From positions 1 to 5,024 of the forward strand of contig JAEZZB010000126.1 of NCBI GenBank assembly GCA_023442495.1: a stretch of 5,024 bases of DNA. The letters run 5' to 3'. Positions 1-5,024 of the stretch are shown in pieces. Both the position numbers and the translations under genes were made by a program. The notes under the pieces were generated by a model. The model searched no databases. It saw only the letters and a list, made by a program, of their open reading frames with translations, and was not told the origin of the DNA. The DNA is from Bacillota bacterium (GTDB taxonomy: Bacteria > Bacillota > Clostridia > Tissierellales > Peptoniphilaceae). Within the stretch, counting starts at the first letter, position 1; every line of letters starts with the position of its first letter.

Positions 1-13
1 TATCCTTACTCAT
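1..13 (-). CDS. Start of a further operon gene, cut by the window edge
   Basis: Only four codons are visible on the minus strand (ATG at 13-11, reading M-S-K-D), after which the gene leaves the window. The start is supported by a strong Shine-Dalgarno sequence, GGAGGG at 23-18, four bases before the ATG. That sequence overlaps the last base of the preceding permease stop codon (25-23). The gap between the two genes is only 9 bases and holds no terminator, so this is probably the next gene of the same operon. Its product cannot be identified from four residues. A second transporter component or an accessory protein would be plausible but is a guess. Confidence 0.5.
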
Positions 14-17
14 AAGT

Positions 18-23
18 CCCTCC
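18..23 (-). promoter_or_regulatory. Ribosome binding site of the truncated downstream gene
   Basis: GGAGGG on the minus strand, four bases (ACTT) before the ATG at 13-11. It begins on the final G of the permease stop codon TAG (25-23), so termination of the permease would bring ribosomes directly onto it. This is the main evidence that a real gene begins at position 13. Confidence 0.6.
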
Positions 24-2491
24 TAATCAAATCCTCTTATCAAATCAATGGGATCGATCTTTAAAATATTTTGTAAAGTTGTCTTGTAAATTAAAATATT
101 TATACCATAAATCAAAATTCCAAAAGCAAGGAAATATTTATATTCAAAATAAGACAACAAAATTTTCATATCCAATGCTGGAGATATTTTTGCAATTACA
201 AATAAAGCAGCAAAACTTACTATTAAAACTATTGCCAGTGATTTAATTTCTTCTAATATAAAATCTCTTGTATATTTGTTTTTCAGTTCTTCCTTATCTA
301 TTCCACAAGACACTAAAGATCCAATTTCTTTTTTCCTTGCCATTAAACTTAAATTAATGGAAGAATATCCATTAGTTATATTTAAAATAAAAATTATGCT
401 TGCAATAAAAATTATCATAAGTCCAAAAGTTTTTACGTCTTTCATGCGATTTGCTTCTACATCTTTGCTTGTAGTTAAATTATAAGTTTCATTGTAGGCA
501 ATGGAAGAATCTAATCTCTCTTTAACTTCATTCTTTATATCGTCTAACTTATTTTCATCAACTTTCATTGAGAGTTCGTAGGTGTTTCTTCTCAAGTCAT
601 TGTTGTTTTTTAAATAAAATTTATTCCATTCTTCTAAAAGTTTAAAGTATGTGTCAAAGTCAACATATAAATATACATAGAAAGGTAGCCTTCTCTGCCT
701 AAAGTCCTTTGTGTTATCAATTAACCTATCTACTTTGATTGAATAATTGTAATTTTTCTCTTCTGTTATAGAGTAATTTAAAATATCCATATTTTTAAAA
801 TATTTTGTTGTTTCTGATCCATCAATTGGTGCATTTGGATTTACTTGGACCTTATTTAATAGCAAAGCCTCTCCCTTTTTGCCACCTATCTTTTCAAAAG
901 TTTCATCATCTAAGGCCGTAATAATTCCATCGAGATAAAAATCTTCGCCATTATCATAATATTTTCGAATTTTCTCATCTAAGTCAAAATACCTGAACTC
1001 ATCTGAATAGTTTTGATCTTTACTAATAGAAATATGTTTTTCTGTTGAAAGAAATGCCTTGTCATTTTCTGTAGTCTTCATTATATCCTTTAAGACATTT
1101 GGGACTTCAGCTTCATTTGAATGAATCAAAATATTAATATTAGTATTATATGTGTAAGTGTTTTTCACCCTATTGTACTTTGCCATAGAGAAAACTATCA
1201 AAAAAATTGAGACAATTATCATTCCAATTGCAGAAATATATCTCTGAGAAGAAATAGTTTTTAAATTATTTATCTTTAATTCCTTCCAAATATTTTTATT
1301 CTTCTTTAGTTTTATATTTTTGTCACTAAAGTTGCCCTTTATACCATCAATTATATTTATCTTTGCGATTTTTTTAGCTGGAGCAAATATTGCTATGAAA
1401 ATTATAAAAAAGCAAATTAATAAAACTATAAGTGAAAGCCTTGGTGAAAATTCTATATACTTGTACTTTTCCTCTTCCTCTACAATCCTTTGAATACCAA
1501 GATTGAGGAGGTTGATTCCTCCATATCCGAAAACATGTCCCATAACTATTGGTAAAAGTGAAATTTTTAATCCATCTTTTAAAAGCAATTTATAAATTTG
1601 ATAATCTGTTGACCCAATAGACTTGTACATTGAAACTTCTCTTATCTTTCTTAGACCCCAAACTGTAAAAATGTTTTTTACAAAAAATATAAAAATAAGG
1701 ATTGTAGCAAAAATTAAAAGAGAGTCTACAATTATCTGCCTATTTTGTTGTAAAAGACTTCCATCAACATTATAGTAATCTTTCATTATCTCGCTAAATT
1801 CAAGTTCTACTTTATCTTTATTCAAGGCAGATGCAAGATCTTTTTCTAAATTATATTTATTATTGTAGGCTTTTCTAAAATTATGGAATCTTACAAAGCT
1901 ATTGGTCTTTGCATCCTTTCCAATGACAGTAGAAGCATAAAAAATCTTCATATTCTCATTGTAAAGATTTCTTGTGATACCACTTATTACATATTCTTTG
2001 CTATTTTTTCTTGCAAATTCTTCATCCTTAGTAACACTTGAAACTGGTTTTATAATTTTTCCATCAACTAATCTATTCCCAAATTCTACTTTTACCTTAT
2101 CGCCAATTTTTAAATTTTCTTTTTCTGCAAGACTTTTAGGTATGGTAATTTCGTTATCTTTTGTAGCAAAACTTCCCTCTTTTAACATATTATCTTCTAA
2201 CATCTTGTTAAAAGCTTGGTCTGTATAATTTATCACTAAGACATTTTGAGATAGCTTGGCAGAATCATTTTCTACTGCAACTTCTCCCACTTCTTTAATA
2301 TTCTTTATTTCTTTTAATTTGCTTGATTCACCAGAAACTGTATCAGACATAATTTTAGCATCATAAATTGATCTGTTCCTAAAATGTTCATAATCAAACT
2401 TATTATTTACATATCCAAAGTAAACAATAAATGTAAAGAAAATTGTAGTTATAAAAAGTGAAAGTGAGATTGAGAGATTCTTCTTATTCAT
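23..2491 (-). CDS. ABC transporter permease with two FtsX-like modules
   Basis: Integral membrane permease of the FtsX/MacB superfamily, expected to work with the ATPase encoded just upstream. Residue numbers are from the upper ATG at 2500. Predicted layout: membrane segment 1 at about 11-29, extracellular domain about 30-256, segments 2-4 at about 257-283, 311-333 and 354-374; then segment 5 at about 421-440, second extracellular domain about 441-689, and segments 6-8 at about 691-710, 753-770 and 788-806. Each half carries the typical cytoplasmic coupling helix (REVSMYKSIGS near 287-297; RKKEIGSLVSCGI near 722-734) and a short conserved end motif (INIIDGIKG near 381-389; DPIDLIRG near 816-823). 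The duplicated 4+4 plan differs from the 10-segment BceB plan. An ATG at 2500 gives 825 residues, but GGGAG (2505-2501) abuts it; the same motif sits 9 bases before the ATG at 2491, so I prefer 2491 (822 residues). Either start overlaps the ATPase gene end. The substrate is unknown; family members export or detoxify antimicrobial peptides, lipids or macrolides. Confidence 0.93.
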   Translation of the reverse strand: MNKKNLSISLSLFITTIFFTFIVYFGYVNNKFDYEHFRNRSIYDAKIMSDTVSGESSKLKEIKNIKEVGEVAVENDSAKLSQNVLVINYTDQAFNKMLEDNMLKEGSFATKDNEITIPKSLAEKENLKIGDKVKVEFGNRLVDGKIIKPVSSVTKDEEFARKNSKEYVISGITRNLYNENMKIFYASTVIGKDAKTNSFVRFHNFRKAYNNKYNLEKDLASALNKDKVELEFSEIMKDYYNVDGSLLQQNRQIIVDSLLIFATILIFIFFVKNIFTVWGLRKIREVSMYKSIGSTDYQIYKLLLKDGLKISLLPIVMGHVFGYGGINLLNLGIQRIVEEEEKYKYIEFSPRLSLIVLLICFFIIFIAIFAPAKKIAKINIIDGIKGNFSDKNIKLKKNKNIWKELKINNLKTISSQRYISAIGMIIVSIFLIVFSMAKYNRVKNTYTYNTNINILIHSNEAEVPNVLKDIMKTTENDKAFLSTEKHISISKDQNYSDEFRYFDLDEKIRKYYDNGEDFYLDGIITALDDETFEKIGGKKGEALLLNKVQVNPNAPIDGSETTKYFKNMDILNYSITEEKNYNYSIKVDRLIDNTKDFRQRRLPFYVYLYVDFDTYFKLLEEWNKFYLKNNNDLRRNTYELSMKVDENKLDDIKNEVKERLDSSIAYNETYNLTTSKDVEANRMKDVKTFGLMIIFIASIIFILNITNGYSSINLSLMARKKEIGSLVSCGIDKEELKNKYTRDFILEEIKSLAIVLIVSFAALFVIAKISPALDMKILLSYFEYKYFLAFGILIYGINILIYKTTLQNILKIDPIDLIRGFD

Positions 2492-3164
2492 TATTCTCAT
2501 CTCCCACTATTTTCCCATCGACAATTGTTATTACCCTTTCTGCCTCTAGGGCTATAGACTCATCATGGGTGATTACTATAATTGTCTGTTTTAAAGTCCT
2601 GTTAAAATATTTTAAAATTTCAATTATTTCTCTTGAATTCTCCCTGTCTAGGTTTCCCGTTGGTTCATCAGCGAGTACAAGAGACGGAGAATATATAAGA
2701 CTCCTTGCTATGGAAACCCTTTGTTGCTGGCCTCCTGACAGTTCACTTGGAAAAGAGTTAAGTTTACTTTCTATACCAAGTTTTTTAACTATATCTGAAA
2801 ATTCATCTTGATTTATTTTTCTTTTATCTAGTTTTAGTGGAAGTTCTATATTATGACGAACTGTTAAGTTGGGAATTAAATTATAAAATTGATAAATTAG
2901 TCCAACTTTTCTTCTTCTAAAGTAGGCTAATTCCTTGGAAGAATACTTTGATATGTCGTTACCATCTATATAAACCTTGCCATCATCTGGACTATCCACT
3001 CCTCCTATGATATGTAAAAGTGTTGATTTGCCAGACCCACTTGGTCCAACAATGGCGACAAATTCACCTCTTTCAATTTCAAGGTTGACACCATCTAAGG
3101 CAATGACCTTAGAATTGCCCTCACCGTATTCTTTTCTTAAATTTTCAACTTTTAATATTTCCAT
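2484..3164 (-). CDS. ABC transporter ATP-binding protein (MacB/LolD/BceA-type)
   Basis: Cytoplasmic ATPase subunit that powers the FtsX-like permease encoded next to it. At 226 residues it is the usual length for this family. All catalytic elements are visible: A-loop Tyr13, Walker A GPSGSGKST at 40-48, Q-loop Gln92 within LIYQFYNLIP, ABC signature LSGGQQQR at 142-149, Walker B LVLADEP at 162-168 with catalytic Glu167, D-loop NLD at 171-173 and switch His200 in ITHD. The QFYNLIP-type Q-loop and the LADEPTGNLD stretch are typical of ATPases paired with FtsX/MacB/BceB permeases, as opposed to importers with a binding protein. The start at 3164 is fixed by AAAGGAGG (3177-3170) five bases before the ATG. 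The 3' end overlaps the permease gene by 8 bases (or 17 with the upper permease start), indicating translational coupling. There is no sign of damage; it should be an active ATPase. The exact subfamily and substrate are not determinable here. Confidence 0.96.
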   Translation of the reverse strand: MEILKVENLRKEYGEGNSKVIALDGVNLEIERGEFVAIVGPSGSGKSTLLHIIGGVDSPDDGKVYIDGNDISKYSSKELAYFRRRKVGLIYQFYNLIPNLTVRHNIELPLKLDKRKINQDEFSDIVKKLGIESKLNSFPSELSGGQQQRVSIARSLIYSPSLVLADEPTGNLDRENSREIIEILKYFNRTLKQTIIVITHDESIALEAERVITIVDGKIVGDENNE

Positions 3165-3169
3165 ACTTG

Positions 3170-3177
3170 CCTCCTTT
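3170..3177 (-). promoter_or_regulatory. Strong ribosome binding site of the ABC ATPase gene
   Basis: AAAGGAGG on the minus strand, five bases (CAAGT) before the ATG at 3164-3162. It is a near-perfect Shine-Dalgarno sequence, stronger than those of the regulator and kinase genes. This hints that the transporter may be translated at a higher level than the two-component pair from the same message. It sits in the only sizeable gap inside the operon (3165-3216, 52 bases), in which I see no terminator and no convincing promoter. Confidence 0.85.
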
Positions 3178-3216
3178 TTCTTATGTCAAGGTAAGCATAT
3201 AAAAGTAAAGTGATTT

Positions 3217-4077
3217 TTAGGTGACATTGTAAAATTTAATTTCAAATCTCGCACCCTCTTTAGTATTTGAAACAGAAATTTCTCCCTTGTTTTTTTCGAC
3301 AATTGTCTTTGTCATAGCAAGTCCTATACCAAAACCATTTGAGTCGGGCGTTTTATAGAATCGTTTAAAGATTTTTTTCATATTCTCTTCTTCTATTCCA
3401 CCGCCATTGTCTTCAATGATCAAGCTTGTATAGAGGGGATTTTTGTAAGATGAAATTGTGATTTTATCACAAGTCGGTCTATTATCAGCATTTTTCATAA
3501 TATTAATAAGAGCTTCTGCTAGCCAATAAAAATCTCCACAAATACTATTTTCCTTTAAACTCTTCTCTATTTCTACATTGGTAGATTTCTTTAAGTCTAA
3601 GCTGTCTAAGGCATAATCTACTAATTCATCCAAACGAATTTGTTCTTTTTTCATAAGATCTTTGTTTGCATCAAGGCTTGATAGTTTGAGCAAAATATCT
3701 GATAGGGAGTTTAATCTTAAGAGTTGTCTTTTTAATTTCTCTATATCATCATTATCTGAAAAACCCATCTCCAAATTTTCTATGGAAAAAATCATAGAAG
3801 TAATTGGAGTTTTTATCTGATGGGCAATATCTTCTAGGTATTCTATTTGCTTTTCGCTATTTTTTCTACTTGTTTCTTTGGCTTCTACTATTTCTATAAA
3901 TAGCTTGTAAATCTTATCCTCCAAAATTGAAAAATCATCTTGCTTCATAGGAATTTTATAATTTTGATTTTTCATATTTTCAATTAAATTGATAAGCTCA
4001 TTTATCCTATTTTTCTTTCTTTTTTCTAAAAAATAATAAAGAAGTCCCAGACTTATTATCCAAAATACATATATCAT
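3217..4077 (-). CDS. Short sensor histidine kinase with a single membrane segment
   Basis: Membrane-anchored histidine kinase, expected to phosphorylate the response regulator encoded immediately upstream. In 286 residues it has one N-terminal hydrophobic segment (about 2-16) followed by a basic stretch (EKRKKNR), placing the rest in the cytoplasm and leaving almost nothing outside. A charged helical linker covers about 17-80. The HisKA domain has an H-box with phospho-acceptor His86 in EDIAHQIKTPI. The HATPase domain has an N-box with Asn196 (INIMKNA), G1 box DNGGGI at 223-228, F-box FKRFYK at 237-242 and G2 box GFGIGLAM at 248-255. All catalytic motifs are present, so it should be active. 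The residues after Asn196 (ADNR) depart from the usual basic plus His/Tyr pattern. The start is certain: the codon directly before it in frame is the TAA of the regulator gene, and AGGA (4089-4086) lies 8 bases upstream. The pairing with an ABC transporter suggests membrane or transporter-linked sensing, as proposed for Bce-type kinases; this is inference. Confidence 0.94.
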   Translation of the reverse strand: MIYVFWIISLGLLYYFLEKRKKNRINELINLIENMKNQNYKIPMKQDDFSILEDKIYKLFIEIVEAKETSRKNSEKQIEYLEDIAHQIKTPITSMIFSIENLEMGFSDNDDIEKLKRQLLRLNSLSDILLKLSSLDANKDLMKKEQIRLDELVDYALDSLDLKKSTNVEIEKSLKENSICGDFYWLAEALINIMKNADNRPTCDKITISSYKNPLYTSLIIEDNGGGIEEENMKKIFKRFYKTPDSNGFGIGLAMTKTIVEKNKGEISVSNTKEGARFEIKFYNVT

Positions 4078-4728
4078 TTAATCCATCCTATAACCAATTC
4101 CTCTAACAGTTGTTATAACTTCTCTATCAAGCTTTTCTCTGATTCTCTTAATAGTTGATGTAAGAGTATTGTCATTTACAAACTTATCCCTATCTTCCCA
4201 AAACATTTCTAAAAGTTGGCTTCTTGTGAAAACCCTGTGAGGATTTTTAATAAATAAGACTAGGATTTCATATTCAAGTGAAGTTAGCTCTATTTGCTTA
4301 GCTTTAAAATAAACTTTTGATTCTTTTAAATCTATTTTGATATCCTTGTGAGTAATTTTTTTATCTTGACTTATAGGTATTGTCCTTAAAACTGCATCAA
4401 TTCTTGCCCTTAGTATTGCAAGTGAAAATGGTTTGGTTAGGTAATCATCAGCTCCCTGATCAAGAGCTGAAATTATAAAATCTTCATCGCTTTTTACTGT
4501 TGTTACAATTACTCTTATGTCCTTATCTTTTAGCTTCTCAATCAAATGTTGACCGTCTTTATCTTGTAGATTTATATCAAGCAGTGCCACATCCATGTCT
4601 ACGTTCATCTTATAGCTCGCTTCGTAAAAAGTTGATGCAATCTCAACCTCATAACCATTATTAACCAAATACTTTTTCATTTGTAAAGCAATTTCTTTAT
4701 TATCTTCTATAATCAAAACACTTTTCAT
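4078..4728 (-). CDS. OmpR-family response regulator
   Basis: DNA-binding response regulator, 216 residues, probably the partner of the kinase encoded directly after it. The receiver domain (about 1-115) shows the acidic pair Glu8/Asp9, phospho-acceptor Asp51 in LLDINL, the switch Thr76/Thr77 region after strand 4, and Lys99 in LTKPF. The winged-helix DNA-binding domain (about 123-216) has the family pattern: LTSLEYEILVLF at 148-159, RVFTRSQLLEMFW at 165-177, the recognition helix around 187-201 (TLTSTIKRIREKL) and the closing hairpin TTVRGIGYRMD at 206-216. Length and motifs are complete. The start at 4728 is supported by GAGAGGG (4740-4734), five bases before the ATG. It is the first gene of the operon, with a 5' intergenic region carrying promoter-like and repeat sequences, so it may regulate itself as well as the transporter. 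Its target genes beyond this operon are unknown. Confidence 0.96.
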   Translation of the reverse strand: MKSVLIIEDNKEIALQMKKYLVNNGYEVEIASTFYEASYKMNVDMDVALLDINLQDKDGQHLIEKLKDKDIRVIVTTVKSDEDFIISALDQGADDYLTKPFSLAILRARIDAVLRTIPISQDKKITHKDIKIDLKESKVYFKAKQIELTSLEYEILVLFIKNPHRVFTRSQLLEMFWEDRDKFVNDNTLTSTIKRIREKLDREVITTVRGIGYRMD

Positions 4729-4733
4729 TCTAA

Positions 4734-4740
4734 CCCTCTC
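4734..4740 (-). promoter_or_regulatory. Ribosome binding site of the response regulator gene
   Basis: GAGAGGG on the minus strand, five bases (TTAGA) before the ATG at 4728-4726. It supports this ATG as the start. Confidence 0.75.
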
Positions 4741-4779
4741 ATGTACTAACTTTGAAATATATTAAATAATTTTGTTTTA

Positions 4780-4809
4780 TAGCATTCGTCTATAAGCAAT
4801 TTAATGCTA
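4780..4809. repeat. 7-bp inverted repeat around a candidate -10 element
   Basis: TAGCATT at 4780-4786 and AATGCTA at 4803-4809 are perfect inverted copies separated by 16 bases. The candidate -10 hexamer TATAGA (4794-4789, minus strand) lies between the arms and the expected transcription start falls at or near the 4780-4786 arm. This is the usual position of a repressor operator. If transcription starts upstream instead, the same bases could form a hairpin with a 16-base loop in the leader RNA. The arms are short, so chance is not excluded. Confidence 0.35.
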
Positions 4810-4817
4810 CTAACCAA
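4789..4817 (-). promoter_or_regulatory. Candidate sigma-A promoter for the operon (proximal)
   Basis: On the minus strand, TTGGTT (4817-4812) as -35 and TATAGA (4794-4789) as -10 are separated by exactly 17 bases. The predicted start near 4782 would give a leader of roughly 55 bases before the regulator ATG. The -35 matches the consensus at only three of six positions and the -10 at four of six, so the promoter would be weak and might need an activator. A direct repeat lies just upstream of the -35, fitting that idea. Confidence 0.4.
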
Positions 4818-4823
4818 TAATTA

Positions 4824-4851
4824 CACTTATAGTATACCATTATCACTTATA
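4824..4851 (-). repeat. Direct repeat TATAAGTG, possible response-regulator binding site
   Basis: Two identical 8-bp copies of TATAAGTG on the minus strand, at 4851-4844 and 4831-4824, start 20 bases apart (about two helical turns). OmpR-family regulators bind direct repeats on one helix face, commonly just upstream of a weak -35. The near copy ends 6 bases before the candidate -35 at 4817-4812. The far promoter candidate overlaps the pair, so binding there could also repress. The assignment to the regulator at 4728-4078 is inference; no second copy of the pair is visible elsewhere in the window. Confidence 0.35.
4831..4839 (-). promoter_or_regulatory. Candidate extended -10 promoter (distal)
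   Basis: The minus-strand sequence TGGTATACT (4839-4831) is an extended -10 (TG-n-TATACT, five of six matches to TATAAT). The -35 position 17 bases upstream has no good hexamer and falls in the T-tract of the recombinase terminator, but extended -10 promoters often do without one. It would start transcription near 4824 and give a leader of roughly 95 bases containing the inverted repeat at 4780-4809. It competes with the proximal candidate; the sequence alone does not decide between them. Confidence 0.4.
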
Positions 4852-4853
4852 TT

Positions 4854-4877
4854 AAAAACAGACCCTTTACGGATCTG
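4854..4877 (-). terminator. Rho-independent terminator after the recombinase remnant
   Basis: On the minus strand CAGATCC (4877-4871), loop GTAAA, then GGGTCTG (4865-4859) form a 7-bp stem with one G-U pair, followed at once by TTTTT (4858-4854). The stem starts on the base after the TAG stop at 4880-4878. It separates transcription of the recombinase-like gene from the two-component/transporter operon, so that operon needs its own promoter. Confidence 0.8.
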
Positions 4878-5024
4878 CTACTTGTCAATAAGAATCTCAA
4901 TTCCAGACTTGAATATTACTTTTAATTTCTCATCATAAACCACTATCTTCTCTATCAGTCTCCTTACCAAATCTTCATCATAGCTTTCTATTTCTAATTA
5001 TTGATTGTCTAAAAACTCTTCTAA
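4878..5024 (-). pseudogene. C-terminal end of a serine recombinase, interrupted by an in-frame stop
   Basis: On the minus strand a frame enters from the right edge and reads LEEFLDNQ, then meets TAA at 5000-4998, then continues for 39 codons to TAG at 4880-4878. The part after the stop contains YDEDLVRRLIEKIVVYDEK followed by a short strand ending FKSGIEI, which resembles the extreme C-terminus of large serine recombinases (resolvase/integrase family) of Firmicute mobile elements as I know them. The catalytic domain would lie outside the window. The TAA stands where a sense codon is expected, and a single change from CAA (Gln) could explain it. Either the gene is a decaying pseudogene, or it makes a protein shortened by about 39 residues. 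The terminator directly after the final TAG fits with this having been the natural end of the gene. The family assignment comes from motif memory over a short stretch, so it is moderate. Confidence 0.6.

Noticed and set aside
276..485. Small plus-strand open frame with hydrophobic residues
   Set aside because: It is antisense to the C-terminal membrane region of the permease. The hydrophobicity reflects the complementary codons and not a small membrane protein.
1974..2228. Plus-strand open frame rich in Ser/Leu/Phe
   Set aside because: It is antisense to the first external domain of the permease and lacks start signals. It is a composition effect of a Lys/Glu-rich gene read backwards.
2492..2500. 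Upper ATG (2500) as the permease start
   Set aside because: The only Shine-Dalgarno-like sequence, GGGAG at 2505-2501, directly touches this ATG, which is too close. It is correctly spaced for the ATG at 2491. The difference is three residues and does not affect function.
2458..2811. Open frame of 117 codons on the plus strand
   Set aside because: It lies entirely antisense to the well-supported ATPase and the permease start, has no recognisable protein features and no good ribosome binding site. It is a by-product of the coding strand.
3165..3216. Possible internal promoter before the ATPase gene (a TTGACA hexamer at 3189-3184 on the minus strand)
   Set aside because: With a 17-base spacer the -10 would fall on the ATPase start codon, and no TATAAT-like hexamer is present there. 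The rest of the gap has no well-spaced -35/-10 pair.
1..5024. CRISPR arrays, tRNA or rRNA genes, insertion-sequence terminal repeats
   Set aside because: I saw no regularly spaced repeats, no cloverleaf-type sequences and no paired terminal inverted repeats on reading both strands. The only mobile-element trace is the recombinase tail at the right edge.

Overview
The window is AT-rich and every clear gene lies on the minus strand. Its gene style (strong AGGAGG-type ribosome binding sites, Lys/Ile/Asn-rich proteins, an OmpR-type regulator and kinase next to an FtsX-like ABC transporter) points to a low-GC Firmicute. An anaerobic Gram-positive coccus such as Anaerococcus or Peptoniphilus fits, but that is an inference from style and not a sequence match.

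Reading in the direction of transcription (from 5024 down to 1): (i) 5024-4878 holds the C-terminal tail of what looks like a large serine recombinase. It is interrupted by an in-frame TAA and ends directly at a rho-independent terminator (4877-4854). (ii) About 4853-4729 is a short intergenic region with candidate promoters, an 8-bp direct repeat and a 7-bp inverted repeat. (iii) 4728-4078 encodes an OmpR-family response regulator. (iv) 4077-3217 encodes a short, single-membrane-segment sensor histidine kinase whose ATG directly follows the regulator's stop codon. (v) 3164-2484 encodes a MacB/LolD/BceA-type ABC ATPase. (vi) 2491-23 encodes an approximately 822-residue permease with a duplicated FtsX module. 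(vii) The first four codons of another gene, with an excellent ribosome binding site, run off the left edge (13-1).

The tight spacing (0 nt, 52 nt, a short overlap, then 9 nt) and the absence of a visible terminator between genes suggest one operon read from the promoter region near 4790-4840. The probable logic is a sensing and export/detoxification module. The kinase has almost no extracellular part, so it probably senses within the membrane or through a partner, possibly the co-encoded transporter, as in Bce-type systems. The regulator would then control the operon, perhaps through the repeats in front of it. The substrate cannot be read from the sequence. Apart from the recombinase remnant and the regulatory region, this is a recognisable two-component/ABC transporter locus; I do not see a clearly new type of system.
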